From Planotetraspora kaengkrachanensis (GTDB lineage Bacteria; Actinomycetota; Actinomycetes; Streptosporangiales; Streptosporangiaceae), in the NCBI RefSeq assembly GCF_016862895.1, contig NZ_BONV01000047.1, positions 38,204-102,203 of the forward strand: a DNA stretch of 64,000 nucleotides, in the 5' to 3' direction. Numbering within the stretch: position 1 is the stretch's first letter; each line of letters starts with the position of its first letter. The notes under the pieces were generated by a model. It saw nothing but the letters and a program-made list of their open reading frames with translations, was not told the origin of the DNA and did not search any database. The translations under genes and the position numbers were made by a program. Positions 16,370-24,091 of the stretch are shown in pieces.

Positions 16370-17560
16370 TCATGTGGTTGCAGACTGGCAGGGCGCGGTG
16401 ACGAACGCGGGCAGCCCGGTGATCGCCTGGCCCATGATGAGGGCGTGGATCTCGTCGGTGCCTTCGTACGTCCGTACGGCCTCAAGATTGTTCGCGTGCC
16501 GCAGCGGTGAGTGGTCGAGCGTGATGCCGTTGCCGCCGAAGATCGTGCGGGCCTGCCTGCAGATCTCGATGGCCTGCCGGACGTTGTTCAACTTGCCGAA
16601 CGAGACCTGCTCATGCCGCAGCATGCCGGCGTCCTTCAAGCGGCCGGTGTGCAACGCCACCAGCGTCCCTTTCTGGATCTCCAGCACCATGTCGACGAGC
16701 TTCTGCTGGGTGAGCTGGTACGCGGCGATCGGCGCGCCGAACTGGTGGCGTTCCAAGGCGTACTTGAGCGCCGCCTCGTACGCGTCGCGGGCCGCGCCCA
16801 TCGCCCCCCACATGATCCCGTATCGCGCCTCGTTGAGGCAGGTGAAGGGGGCTCGAAGGCCGTGGGCGTCCGGCAGGACGGCCTCGTTGCCAACGAGTAC
16901 GCCGGTCAGGGTGATGTCAGCCTGGATCGAGGCGCGCATGCCCAACTTAGGCTGGATCGGCGTTGCGGTGAACCCGGCGGTGCCGGTGGGAACGAGGAAG
17001 CCGCTGATTCCGTCGGCGGTCTTGGCCCAGATGACCGCGACGTCGGCGATCGTGGCCAGCCCGATCCACCGTTTGCCGCCGTTGAGCACCCAGCCGTCGC
17101 CGTCCCGTACGGCCGTGGTGCGCATCTCGGCGGGGTCGCTGCCCGCAGTCGGTTCGGTGAGGCCGAAGCAGCCGATCAGGTCACCGGCGGCCATGCCGGG
17201 CAGCCACCGCTGCTTCTGCTCCTCCGAGCCGAACATGTGGATCGCCGTCATGGTGAGCGACCCCTGGACGCTGGAGAACGTGCGCATGCCGGAGTCGCCG
17301 GCTTCCAGCTCCATGCAGGCCAGGCCGTACTCGACGGCGCTGTGCCCGGGGCAGCCGTAGCCGGTCAGGTGCATGCCGAGCAGGCCGAGCGCGCCCATGT
17401 CGGGCGCGATCTCCTTCGGGAAGTACGCGTCTTCATACCAGCGCGCGATGTTCGGCGTGATCCGGGCGCGTACGAATTCGCGGACGTGGTCTCGCAGCTT
17501 GAGCTCCTCCGCCGATAGCAGGCTGTCGAGATCGAGGTAATCCACTGACAGATCAGGCAT
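16370..17560 (-). CDS. Acyl-CoA dehydrogenase, glutaryl-CoA-dehydrogenase-like, 396 aa
   Basis: This is a full-length flavin acyl-CoA dehydrogenase. FGLTEPTAGSDPAEM is the substrate/FAD region, RHQFGAPIAAYQLTQ the central helix, and the catalytic Glu is in TYEGTDEIHALIMG near residue 370. The SSVQGSLTM segment matches the glutaryl-CoA dehydrogenase branch. It would oxidise, and possibly decarboxylate, a dicarboxyl-CoA. It follows the CoA-transferase gene by 27 bases with a good AAGGAGG site, so the two form an operon. A paralogue is at 32377-33534. The C terminus runs about 12 residues past the usual GLPAF end. Confidence 0.88.
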   Translation of the reverse strand: MPDLSVDYLDLDSLLSAEELKLRDHVREFVRARITPNIARWYEDAYFPKEIAPDMGALGLLGMHLTGYGCPGHSAVEYGLACMELEAGDSGMRTFSSVQGSLTMTAIHMFGSEEQKQRWLPGMAAGDLIGCFGLTEPTAGSDPAEMRTTAVRDGDGWVLNGGKRWIGLATIADVAVIWAKTADGISGFLVPTGTAGFTATPIQPKLGMRASIQADITLTGVLVGNEAVLPDAHGLRAPFTCLNEARYGIMWGAMGAARDAYEAALKYALERHQFGAPIAAYQLTQQKLVDMVLEIQKGTLVALHTGRLKDAGMLRHEQVSFGKLNNVRQAIEICRQARTIFGGNGITLDHSPLRHANNLEAVRTYEGTDEIHALIMGQAITGLPAFVTAPCQSATT

Positions 17561-17587
17561 ATCGGCCTCCTTCCCGTGTGTCGCTCC

Positions 17588-18925
17588 TCAGTGCAGGAAC
17601 CCGGCGGAGCGGGCGTCACAGCGGAGACGGTCGCGGTGGTCGGGATGGGCGATCCGGATCAGCGCATCGGCGCGCTGGGAGAGGCTGCGTCCTCGCAGGC
17701 AGGCCACGCCGTACTCGGTGACGACGTGGTCGACGGTGTTCTTCAGGCTGGTCACCGCGCTGCCCGGAGTGAGGGTGGCGGTGATCCGGCTGACACCGCT
17801 GCTGGTGCTCGCGTGCGTCACCAGGAAGCCCATGCCGCCTTCGGAATACAGCGCGCCGCGTGCGAAGTCGGCCTGGCCGCCGGACCCCGACCAGTACCGC
17901 CCGGCGATCGTCTCGCTCGCCGCCTGCCCCATCAGATCCACCTCACTGGTGGCGCTGATCGAGATCATGTTGGGCTCCCCGGCGATGACGCGCGGGTCGT
18001 TGACCCATTCGACCGGCAGCAGCGCCACGGACAGGTTGCCGTCGATCCAGTCGAACAGGCGACGTGTCCCCAGGCAGAGTGTGGCCACGTGCTTGTTACG
18101 AGCCCGCCGGTGCTTGTGTCCACCGGTCAGCACGCCCGCCTCCGCGAGATCCACCATCCCGTCGACTAGCAGTTCGCTGTGGACGCCGAGATGACGATGG
18201 TCGCGCAGCGTGGGCAGCAGGGCGTTGGGAACGCTGCCGATTCCGATCTGCAGGCAGGCCCCGTCGGGGACCCGCTCGGCGATGAACTCGGCGATCCGCC
18301 GGTCTCGTTCGTCTGGGGCGGCCGATCTCACCTCGGGCAGCGGGTAGTCCGCCGTGCACCAGCCGGCGACCTGGGAGATGTGCACCTGGTTGCCGCCGTA
18401 GGTGCGCGGCATCTGGGGGTTCGCTTCGAGGAAGAACGGGACTTCACCGATGAACGAGGCGACGTAGTCGGCGTTTGTGCCGAGGCTGAAGTATCCGTGC
18501 TGGTCAGGTGGGCTGGCCGCAGCTAGGACGATCACGTGCTTGGTCGTCTGGCGTAGCAGCAGTGGCACCTCGCTGAAGTGCGCGGGGACCAGCTCGACCG
18601 TGCCGGCCGCGTACCCGTCACGCGATCCCGGTCCGAGGAAGTAGCTGACGTGCTCCAGCCGGCCCGGATAGGCCCCGTCGATGTAGCGGCGCCGGCGCGG
18701 CGCATCCATCTGATGCACCCGTACGCCTTCGAGATCGCTCGCGTGCGTTTCCAGAGTGTCGATCACCGTCTGCGGCTCACCGCTATACGAGGGCACGATG
18801 AGGTCGGCGCCTGGTGTCACCAGCGCCAGCACGTCCTCCTGACGTCCCGGCCGCATCGTCACGGCCCGCCCGCGCTCCCCCATCATGCGCCCCCTTTTGG
18901 CAAAGACCGCACGGGTATCGCCCAC
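17588..18925 (-). CDS. Acetyl-CoA hydrolase/CoA-transferase family protein, 445 aa
   Basis: It resembles the 4-hydroxybutyrate CoA-transferase/acetyl-CoA hydrolase family. A Rossmann-like N-terminal half contains VHISQVAGW. The C-terminal half has IGIGSVPNALLP, and GVHSELLVDGMVDL carries the Glu expected to form the CoA thioester. The last third has GSGGQADFARGA and THASTSSGVSRI. The start is uncertain; Met codons at residues 14-15 are alternatives. As first gene of an operon with an acyl-CoA dehydrogenase it probably activates an organic acid to its CoA ester for that enzyme (inference). Confidence 0.85.
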   Translation of the reverse strand: MGDTRAVFAKRGRMMGERGRAVTMRPGRQEDVLALVTPGADLIVPSYSGEPQTVIDTLETHASDLEGVRVHQMDAPRRRRYIDGAYPGRLEHVSYFLGPGSRDGYAAGTVELVPAHFSEVPLLLRQTTKHVIVLAAASPPDQHGYFSLGTNADYVASFIGEVPFFLEANPQMPRTYGGNQVHISQVAGWCTADYPLPEVRSAAPDERDRRIAEFIAERVPDGACLQIGIGSVPNALLPTLRDHRHLGVHSELLVDGMVDLAEAGVLTGGHKHRRARNKHVATLCLGTRRLFDWIDGNLSVALLPVEWVNDPRVIAGEPNMISISATSEVDLMGQAASETIAGRYWSGSGGQADFARGALYSEGGMGFLVTHASTSSGVSRITATLTPGSAVTSLKNTVDHVVTEYGVACLRGRSLSQRADALIRIAHPDHRDRLRCDARSAGFLH

Positions 18926-19246
18926 CGCGAAGATGCGTCATCCTCCATGCCGGACGTCCAAGTCCGGTTATCTGGCGCCTCAGTGGTCCACCTCGATCGC
19001 GGTCGGGGCAGATCTACCTCTTTTCAGGCTATGGCGGGTCACGGCAAACCCTCATCAAGCGTCAGTATGAGCTTGCTCCGTTCTCCAGAACCGCCTACTG
19101 GGCGAAGGCGAAGCCGCACTCCAGTGCTCCACGGTGCCCAGCGTGTGCCTATGGTGGCCGACGTTGCCGTCACTGTTGCCGTCACCTCCGCGCGGCTATC
19201 CAGTGGCAAGCCGAGGGCCGTTCGGAAGGAGATCCGGGTCTTCCGC
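18926..19246. other. Intergenic stretch with direct-repeat copy B
   Basis: This stretch holds the promoter region of the CoA-transferase operon and the second copy of the 85-bp repeat at 19125-19210. No gene is recognised. Confidence 0.55.
19125..19210 (+). repeat. Imperfect direct repeat, copy B
   Basis: This is the partner of 311-395, in the same orientation, with about 85% identity and one extra C. Its inner part, GACGTTGCCGTCACTGTTGC and onward (19160-19185), matches 25265-25290 at 22 of 26 positions. It sits 37 bases before the 3' end of the TetR gene. Copy A likewise sits about 115 bases before the 3' end of a minus-strand gene. Confidence 0.7.
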
Positions 19247-19912
19247 TCAATCAGCGTCGGAAACGGGCAGCGTTTCGGCGAGCCCCACGGCCATCGCGCG
19301 GAGCAGGAGCTTGAGGCGGGGTTCGAAGTCGAGCGCGATGTGCCCCCAGGAGGGAACCTGCTCGTACAGCTTGGCCAGGGTTGGCGTCGGATGGGAGACC
19401 TGCCAGAACCCGCTGGCGAGCGGAAGCGTGGCCGCGATCATCGACTGCAACTGGCTCGCCGACATCGTGCTCACACGCTTCAGCATGTCGATGATCTCGT
19501 CGTGCGCCACGAACGCGTTCGTCTTATAGCGGCGGGCCCGCTCGATGTCGACGTCGCCTTCCAAGTCCATCGGGACATGTGCAAGGAGATCGCAGAAGAC
19601 CGGTAGCGACGCGATCGTCTCCGTGAGCACGTCAGCGACGTCCACCGGCTGCAGGCGGACCGGCCCGGCCACTCGGGCGCCGATCGTGTCGCGCCAGTGG
19701 CCCCAGCCGCGCTCGGCGAGCTCCAGCAGGAGCTCTTCCTTGCTCGCGTAGTAACGCCGCACGCCGGTGCGGTGGAGGCCGGCGCGCTCGGTCACCGCCG
19801 CGACGGTCACGAACCGAACGCCGCCGAGCTCAAGCGCGAGCGCCTCTGCGGCAGCAAGCAGGTCCTCCGAACGCTGCGCCTTGTCCTCGGCCGATCTCGC
19901 CCTCTCCCGCAT
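19247..19912 (-). CDS. TetR-family repressor, 221 aa
   Basis: The N-terminal HTH reads VTVAAVTERAGLHRTGVRRYYASKEELL (about residues 35-62), with a helical ligand domain after it. The start chosen is the ATG giving MRERARSAED; the frame stays open upstream across the shared promoter but would read through the operator. It is divergent from the oxidoreductase at 20004 across 91 bases containing a 37-bp palindrome, so it very probably represses that gene and itself. The ligand is unknown. Confidence 0.88.
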   Translation of the reverse strand: MRERARSAEDKAQRSEDLLAAAEALALELGGVRFVTVAAVTERAGLHRTGVRRYYASKEELLLELAERGWGHWRDTIGARVAGPVRLQPVDVADVLTETIASLPVFCDLLAHVPMDLEGDVDIERARRYKTNAFVAHDEIIDMLKRVSTMSASQLQSMIAATLPLASGFWQVSHPTPTLAKLYEQVPSWGHIALDFEPRLKLLLRAMAVGLAETLPVSDAD

Positions 19913-19935
19913 CCCGCAACAATAACGCACGGCAT

Positions 19936-19972
19936 GATGCGCTATGCATGGTACTGTCATGCATAACGCATC
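19936..19972. promoter_or_regulatory. TetR operator, 15-bp arms
   Basis: GATGCGCTATGCATG and CATGCATAACGCATC are inverted arms with one mismatch around GTACTGT. It lies midway between the divergent TetR and oxidoreductase starts, the standard place for an autoregulated TetR operator. Confidence 0.75.
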
Positions 19973-20003
19973 ACGTAGTGCGCTAACGCGAGGAGAGCAA
20001 GCC

Positions 20004-20996
20004 ATGAAGGCTGTGCAAGCCACCCGCTTCGGAGAACCGGCCGTTCTTGAGGTCATCGAGCTGCCCGATCCAGCGCCGAGGCCGGGTGAAATCGCCATTG
20101 ACGTCACCCATGCCGCTGTCGGCCTCATCGACCTCTTCTTCCGCGAAGGTCGCTTCAAGGACCGGCCCGGGATGCCGCAGCCGCCGTTCATCCCGGGTCT
20201 CGAGGTCGCCGGAACGGTGCGGGCGCTCGGTGATGGAGTGCGCGGGTTCGAGATCGGCGAGAAGGTTGTTTCGATGTCCAACGGCGGCGTCGGCGGTTAC
20301 GCATCGGTCTTCATCGCGCAAGCACCTCACGCGGTGTCCCTTGAGGGCCACGACATCGACCCCGCTCTCGCGGTCTCTGTCGTGCCAAATGCCGCGATGG
20401 CGCACGTCGCGCTGACGCGCGTCGCCCATCTGGTCGAGGGCGAGAGCGTGCTGATCCACGGAGCGCTCGGCGGATTCTCCGCGGCGTTCCCCGGGATGGC
20501 GAAGCAGCTGGGCGCCGGCCGGGTCGTCGGCACGGTTCGCGCGAGCAAGCTCCAAGCCGCCGCCACCACGAAGCTCCCGTACGACAAGATCGTCGACTCG
20601 GCGGAGCTCCCAGCTGCGCTCGGCGAGGAACGCTTCGACGTCGTCATCGACCCTGTCGGCGGAGAGGTGCGCAGCCAGAGCCTCGATCTGATGCGCCCCG
20701 GCGGTCGGCTCATCGCCGCCGGCAATGCCAGCGGGGACTGGGGTCACTCGGTCGAGACCAATCGGCTCTGGTTCGGAAGCGTCGCGGTCATGGGCTTCAA
20801 CGCCGGCGCCTACCTGCCCACACACCCGGACACCGTGCGGCCCGCCCTCGAAGCAGCCGTCCAGGCTGTCGCCGCCGGACTCGGCCAGACCGAGGTTGAC
20901 GTGCTCTCGTTCAGCGAGGCTGTAACCGCTCACCAACGGATGGCAAGCCGGTCGCTCAACGGGCGCATCGTCCTAACCCCCGGCGAACCGGCGTAG
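20004..20996 (+). CDS. Zinc-independent quinone oxidoreductase-like MDR enzyme, 330 aa
   Basis: This is a medium-chain dehydrogenase/reductase without the structural or catalytic zinc ligands. The GroES-like N-terminal half has PRPGEIAIDVTHAAVGLIDLF and IPGLEVAGTV. The Rossmann half has VLIHGALGGFSAAFPGMAKQLGA for NADPH binding and FDVVIDPVGG. It would reduce quinones or enones with NADPH. GAGGAGAG sits 7 bases before the ATG. It is controlled by the divergent TetR through the palindrome between them (inference). A strong terminator follows. Confidence 0.9.
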   Translation: MKAVQATRFGEPAVLEVIELPDPAPRPGEIAIDVTHAAVGLIDLFFREGRFKDRPGMPQPPFIPGLEVAGTVRALGDGVRGFEIGEKVVSMSNGGVGGYASVFIAQAPHAVSLEGHDIDPALAVSVVPNAAMAHVALTRVAHLVEGESVLIHGALGGFSAAFPGMAKQLGAGRVVGTVRASKLQAAATTKLPYDKIVDSAELPAALGEERFDVVIDPVGGEVRSQSLDLMRPGGRLIAAGNASGDWGHSVETNRLWFGSVAVMGFNAGAYLPTHPDTVRPALEAAVQAVAAGLGQTEVDVLSFSEAVTAHQRMASRSLNGRIVLTPGEPA

Positions 20997-21065
20997 GCGA
21001 CACCGTTGGTGACGTCCCCAGGCGCGTGCGACATTCAAGGCCGCCACGAACGCCCACCTGAGCAA

Positions 21066-21101
21066 GCGAGGCCGCGTGTCTTCCCAGACACGCGGCCTCG
21101 C
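21066..21101. terminator. Strong bidirectional terminator
   Basis: GCGAGGCCGCGTGTCT pairs perfectly over 16 bases with AGACACGCGGCCTCGC around a TCCC loop. It lies between the convergent oxidoreductase and TetR genes, so it can end both transcripts. Confidence 0.9.
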
Positions 21102-21161
21102 TGCTCGTACAGGGACGTTCCCGGGGCAGTGAACTCTGCCACGGGCTAGAACGACGGCGTT

Positions 21162-21749
21162 TCATTTCTTCTCGCTGAGGGCGAGCAGCCTGTCCACCAG
21201 TGTCCGGGCGTGGTGCGCGTTGGTCGGCCGTTCGAAGAACATCGCGTGGAAGTACAGCGGTGCGAGGATGACCTCCAGCAGCTCCAGCAACGTGGGGGGG
21301 TTCTCCCCGCGATCCCTGGCGCGGTCGAGCATCTTCTGGAGCTGCGTGCCTCGCTCCAGAAGATAGACCTGCTTGGAAGGCTCTCCCTCCGGGCGCGTAC
21401 CCACCAGGGCGGCACGGAGGAAGACGGGACCGAGGGGACCGGCCACGTCCTCGGCCACCTGGACCGCGTAGGCCTCCAGGTCCCCACGGAGCGTCCCGGT
21501 GTCGGGAACCGGGGACGAGCGCGTGAGCTGCTCGGTCACCACGTCGTCGACCAACGCGCCCAACGTGCCCCAGCGCCGGTAGATCGTGGCCTGGTGGACT
21601 CCGGATCGCTCCGCCACCTGCGCGATGCTCAGATCGTCCCAGTCCGCCTCGTGGAGCAGGTCGAGGACGGCCTCGCATACGGCCGTGCGGACGCGGGCGT
21701 TACGCCCCCCGGGCCGGCGTACGGGTTCCTGTGCTGCCATGGCCGACAT
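21162..21749 (-). CDS. TetR-family repressor, 195 aa
   Basis: The HTH region DLSIAQVAERSGVHQATIYRRWGT lies at about residues 39-62. The C-terminal half resembles the TetR_C_11/AcrR-like ligand domain, with PLGPVFLRAALVG. An internal Met (MAAQEP, three codons in) is an equally good start. It is divergent from the hydrolase at 21833 across 83 bases holding two copies of a 24-bp operator-like sequence. It is therefore the likely repressor of the hydrolase/membrane-protein pair. Confidence 0.87.
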   Translation of the reverse strand: MSAMAAQEPVRRPGGRNARVRTAVCEAVLDLLHEADWDDLSIAQVAERSGVHQATIYRRWGTLGALVDDVVTEQLTRSSPVPDTGTLRGDLEAYAVQVAEDVAGPLGPVFLRAALVGTRPEGEPSKQVYLLERGTQLQKMLDRARDRGENPPTLLELLEVILAPLYFHAMFFERPTNAHHARTLVDRLLALSEKK

Positions 21750-21750
21750 C

Positions 21751-21822
21751 TTAACGCGAATAGTCTTGCTTTAAGCGTGTCACCGCGCTAAGTTCCCCTT
21801 GAAGCGAATAATTTCGCATTAA
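21751..21822. promoter_or_regulatory. Tandem operators, two 24-bp sites 48 bp apart
   Basis: The sites are 21751-21774 and 21799-21822, both of the form TT-A-GCGAATA-T-T-GC-TTAA, and agree at 18 of 24 positions. The second contains the perfect core GCGAA-TAAT-TTCGC. One lies next to the TetR start and the other next to the hydrolase ribosome site, so one repressor could block both directions. Confidence 0.65.
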
Positions 21823-21832
21823 GGAGGCGGGC

Positions 21833-23053
21833 GTGGATGCGCTGATCTTTGAGAAGGACGTCATGTTCTGGTACGAGACGCTGCGCTTGCTCGGCCACAT
21901 CGCCTACGGCGGCGCGGACTTCGGTGAAGTGATCACCACCGCACAGCGGATCACCGAGAGTGACTACGACAGCTGGCACAAGGAGTGGCGGGCGACGGCC
22001 GACCGCGTCGCCGGCGAAGCTCGGCGGAGCCTGGCGGCCGGCCACGAGGTCAGCGCGCGTGACGGGTTGCTGCGGGCGTCCACCTACTACCGCTCTGCCG
22101 AGTTCTTCCTGCACGGCGACCCGTCCGACCCGCGCGTCGACCAGTCCTACGCGCTCGGCGTGGAGTCGTTTCGCGCGGCGGCCCGGCTGTCGGACATCAG
22201 GATCGAACCGGTGCTGATCCCGTACGCGCACACCGCTCTCACCGGCTACCTCTACCGGGCGGGCGACAGCCGTACACCCCGGCCCACCATCGTGATGCAC
22301 AACGGCTTCGACGGCAGCGCAGAGGAAATGCACTTCTTCGGCGCGGCGGCGTTCGCCGAACGCGGCTACCACGTCCTCACCTTCGACGGCCCCGGGCAGC
22401 CTGGGCCGATGCACCGCGAAGGGCTGGTGTTCCGGCCGGACTGGGAGAAGGTGGTCGGCCCGGTGCTCGACTACCTGCTCGCGCTGCCCGAGGTCGATCC
22501 TGAGCGGGTCGCGCTGCTGGGCGCCAGCATGGGAGGACTGCTGGCGCCACGCGCCGCCGCCTTCGAACCGCGGATCAACGCGCTCATCGCCTTCGACGGC
22601 GTCTACGACATGGGGGCGATCGTCGCGGGCCACTTCGGCGAGGACCGCGATCAGGCGCGGGCCGTACTGGGCGCCGAGTCCGCGCCCGAGGTCGACGAGA
22701 TCATTCAAGGCCTCATGGCGAACGACCCCGTCATGCGGTGGGCCTTCACCCACGGCATGTGGGTCACCGGCGCCCAGTCACCGCGCGGGTACGCGGCCAA
22801 GATACTCGACTATCACCTTCGTGACGGCATCGCCGAGCGGATCAGGTGCCCCACCCTGGTCTGCTCGGCCCCCGGCGACTTCGCCTTCCAAGGCCAGCCC
22901 GAGGCGCTCCACGATCACCTGACCTGCCCGAGAACCTTCCTCGAGTTCACCGCCGAGGAGGGTGCCGACGCCCATTGCCAATCAGGCGCCCAGCGACTGG
23001 CCATGGCCCGCATCAGTGACTGGCTCGACGAGACCTTCAGGAGTGAGAAATGA
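21833..23053 (+). CDS. FrsA-like alpha/beta hydrolase, 406 aa
   Basis: This is a two-part protein. About 150 residues of N-terminal helices (YDSWHKEWRATADRVA) precede an alpha/beta hydrolase domain with MHNGFDGSAEEM, VLTFDGPGQ and the elbow LLGASMGGLLAPRAA, with Ser near residue 233. The acid region is CSAPGDFAF and a late His is in GADAHCQ. This layout matches the FrsA/2,6-dihydroxypseudooxynicotine-hydrolase type, which cleaves esters or C-C bonds. The GTG start at 21833 is set by AAGGAGG 6 bases upstream; the nearby ATG is out of frame. It overlaps the next gene as ATGA. Confidence 0.88.
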   Translation: MDALIFEKDVMFWYETLRLLGHIAYGGADFGEVITTAQRITESDYDSWHKEWRATADRVAGEARRSLAAGHEVSARDGLLRASTYYRSAEFFLHGDPSDPRVDQSYALGVESFRAAARLSDIRIEPVLIPYAHTALTGYLYRAGDSRTPRPTIVMHNGFDGSAEEMHFFGAAAFAERGYHVLTFDGPGQPGPMHREGLVFRPDWEKVVGPVLDYLLALPEVDPERVALLGASMGGLLAPRAAAFEPRINALIAFDGVYDMGAIVAGHFGEDRDQARAVLGAESAPEVDEIIQGLMANDPVMRWAFTHGMWVTGAQSPRGYAAKILDYHLRDGIAERIRCPTLVCSAPGDFAFQGQPEALHDHLTCPRTFLEFTAEEGADAHCQSGAQRLAMARISDWLDETFRSEK

Positions 23054-23730
23054 GCCGTTCAGGTAACAACCAGATCGTTTCGGTCGTGCTGTGGGACGTG
23101 GTGCCGGTGATCGGCACCTACTATGTGTGCCGCGCGCTGAGCGTGAGCGAGTACGCCGCCATGCTGACGGCGGCGAGCGTCGGATTCCTGCGGGTCGCCT
23201 ACGTCGCCGTCCGGCAGCGTCGCTTCGATGGATTCGCCGCCTTCATGGGCGTCGTCTTCGGCGTGGGAATGATCCTCTCCTTGCTGACGGGGGACGCGAA
23301 GTTCCTCCTGGCCATCAAGTCCGTCACCACCGCGGTCGCGGGCCTGATCTTCCTGTGTTCCTGCGTCGCAGGCCGTCCCGCGGCCTTCGCCGTGGCGAAG
23401 CGCTTCGGCGCCGAAGACGCGGACACCGCGCGGCGCTGGGACGTCCTGTACGCGGCGGAGCCGATGTTCCGCCGGACCTACCTGGTGATGACCCTCGTCT
23501 GGGGAATCGCGCTTCTGGTCGAGTCGGCCGTCCGCCTCCCCCTGGTCCACTGGCTGCCGACCGATGTCATGGCCGGGCTGTCGTCGATCCTCCTGGTGGC
23601 GACCATCGGCCTGCTCGGAGCATGGAGCGCCTGGTACGGCAAGCGCGGCGAAGAGGCGGCGAAGAAGGCCTCCAGTTCGGAGGCCGGCTCCCGGAACGCG
23701 GTTCCCGCCAGGGCACTGTCCGACGACTGA
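23050..23730 (+). CDS. VC0807-like integral membrane protein, 226 aa
   Basis: The protein is mostly hydrophobic, with about six membrane segments, among them FMGVVFGVGMILSLL, SVTTAVAGLIFLCSC, TYLVMTLVWGIALLVESAV and GLSSILLVATIGLLG. It resembles the VC0807-type family of undefined function. The start overlaps the hydrolase stop (ATGA), so it is translated with it. The C-terminal tail is charged and cytoplasmic. A role in transport of the hydrolase substrate or product is possible but unproven. Confidence 0.75.
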   Translation: MSRSGNNQIVSVVLWDVVPVIGTYYVCRALSVSEYAAMLTAASVGFLRVAYVAVRQRRFDGFAAFMGVVFGVGMILSLLTGDAKFLLAIKSVTTAVAGLIFLCSCVAGRPAAFAVAKRFGAEDADTARRWDVLYAAEPMFRRTYLVMTLVWGIALLVESAVRLPLVHWLPTDVMAGLSSILLVATIGLLGAWSAWYGKRGEEAAKKASSSEAGSRNAVPARALSDD

Positions 23731-23850
23731 GCCGCGAATGATGACGGGGCCTGGGAGGACACGGCGGACGCGCGCCACCGTCGAGGCAAACGGCGGGGCA
23801 GATGTGCTGGCGAAGTTGGGGAGCGATCCGCAAGCCGCCGGCCTCGCGAC

Positions 23851-24033
23851 ATGCGGTTTCACGATCTCCGCCACACCTGCGTGACCCTGCTGCTCAACCT
23901 AGGCGTCCCTCCCCAAGTCGTCCGCGACATCGTCGGTCATAGCGACATCGAAGTGACGATGACCATCTACGCCCACGCCTCCCTCGACGACAAGCGCCGC
24001 GCCCTCCGCAAGCTAGGCGACGCCCTGGGCTGA
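23851..24033 (+). pseudogene. Tyrosine-recombinase (integrase) C-terminal fragment
   Basis: Sixty codons encode the end of a phage-type integrase: RFHDLRHTCVTLLL holds the second catalytic Arg, VGHSDIEVT the His, and TIYAHAS the nucleophilic Tyr. The tail RRALRKLGDALG is typical. The first catalytic Arg, the N-terminal arm and core-binding domains are absent; only a short, out-of-frame trace is seen in 23750-23850. The enzyme is therefore inactive. It is a relic of an integrative element, about 1.3 kb from tRNA-Phe. Confidence 0.85.
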
Positions 24034-24050
24034 AACATGCCGACGCCAAG

Positions 24051-24082
24051 AAGACCCTGGAGCAATCATGCTCTGGGGTCTT
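24051..24082. terminator. Hairpin after the integrase fragment
   Basis: AAGACCCTGGAGCA and TGCTCTGGGGTCTT pair over 14 positions with two imperfect pairs (G-T possible) around ATCA. It lies between the integrase fragment and the end of the minus-strand gene at 24092 and can serve both. Confidence 0.65.
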
Positions 24083-24091
24083 GTCACAGGC

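Noticed and set aside
16204..16401. A small transposase-like frame next to the long palindrome
   Set aside because: The 65-codon frame has no DDE, serine or HUH motif and no relative I recognise.
510..19210. A classical secondary-metabolite cluster
   Set aside because: LAL and SARP regulators are present, but there is no PKS, NRPS, terpene cyclase, RiPP or other core enzyme. The genes fit catabolism or signalling better.
19913..20281. N-terminal extension of the TetR protein at 19247-19912 to 344 aa
   Set aside because: It would read through the operator and into the divergent oxidoreductase gene. The standard TetR start at 19912 suffices.
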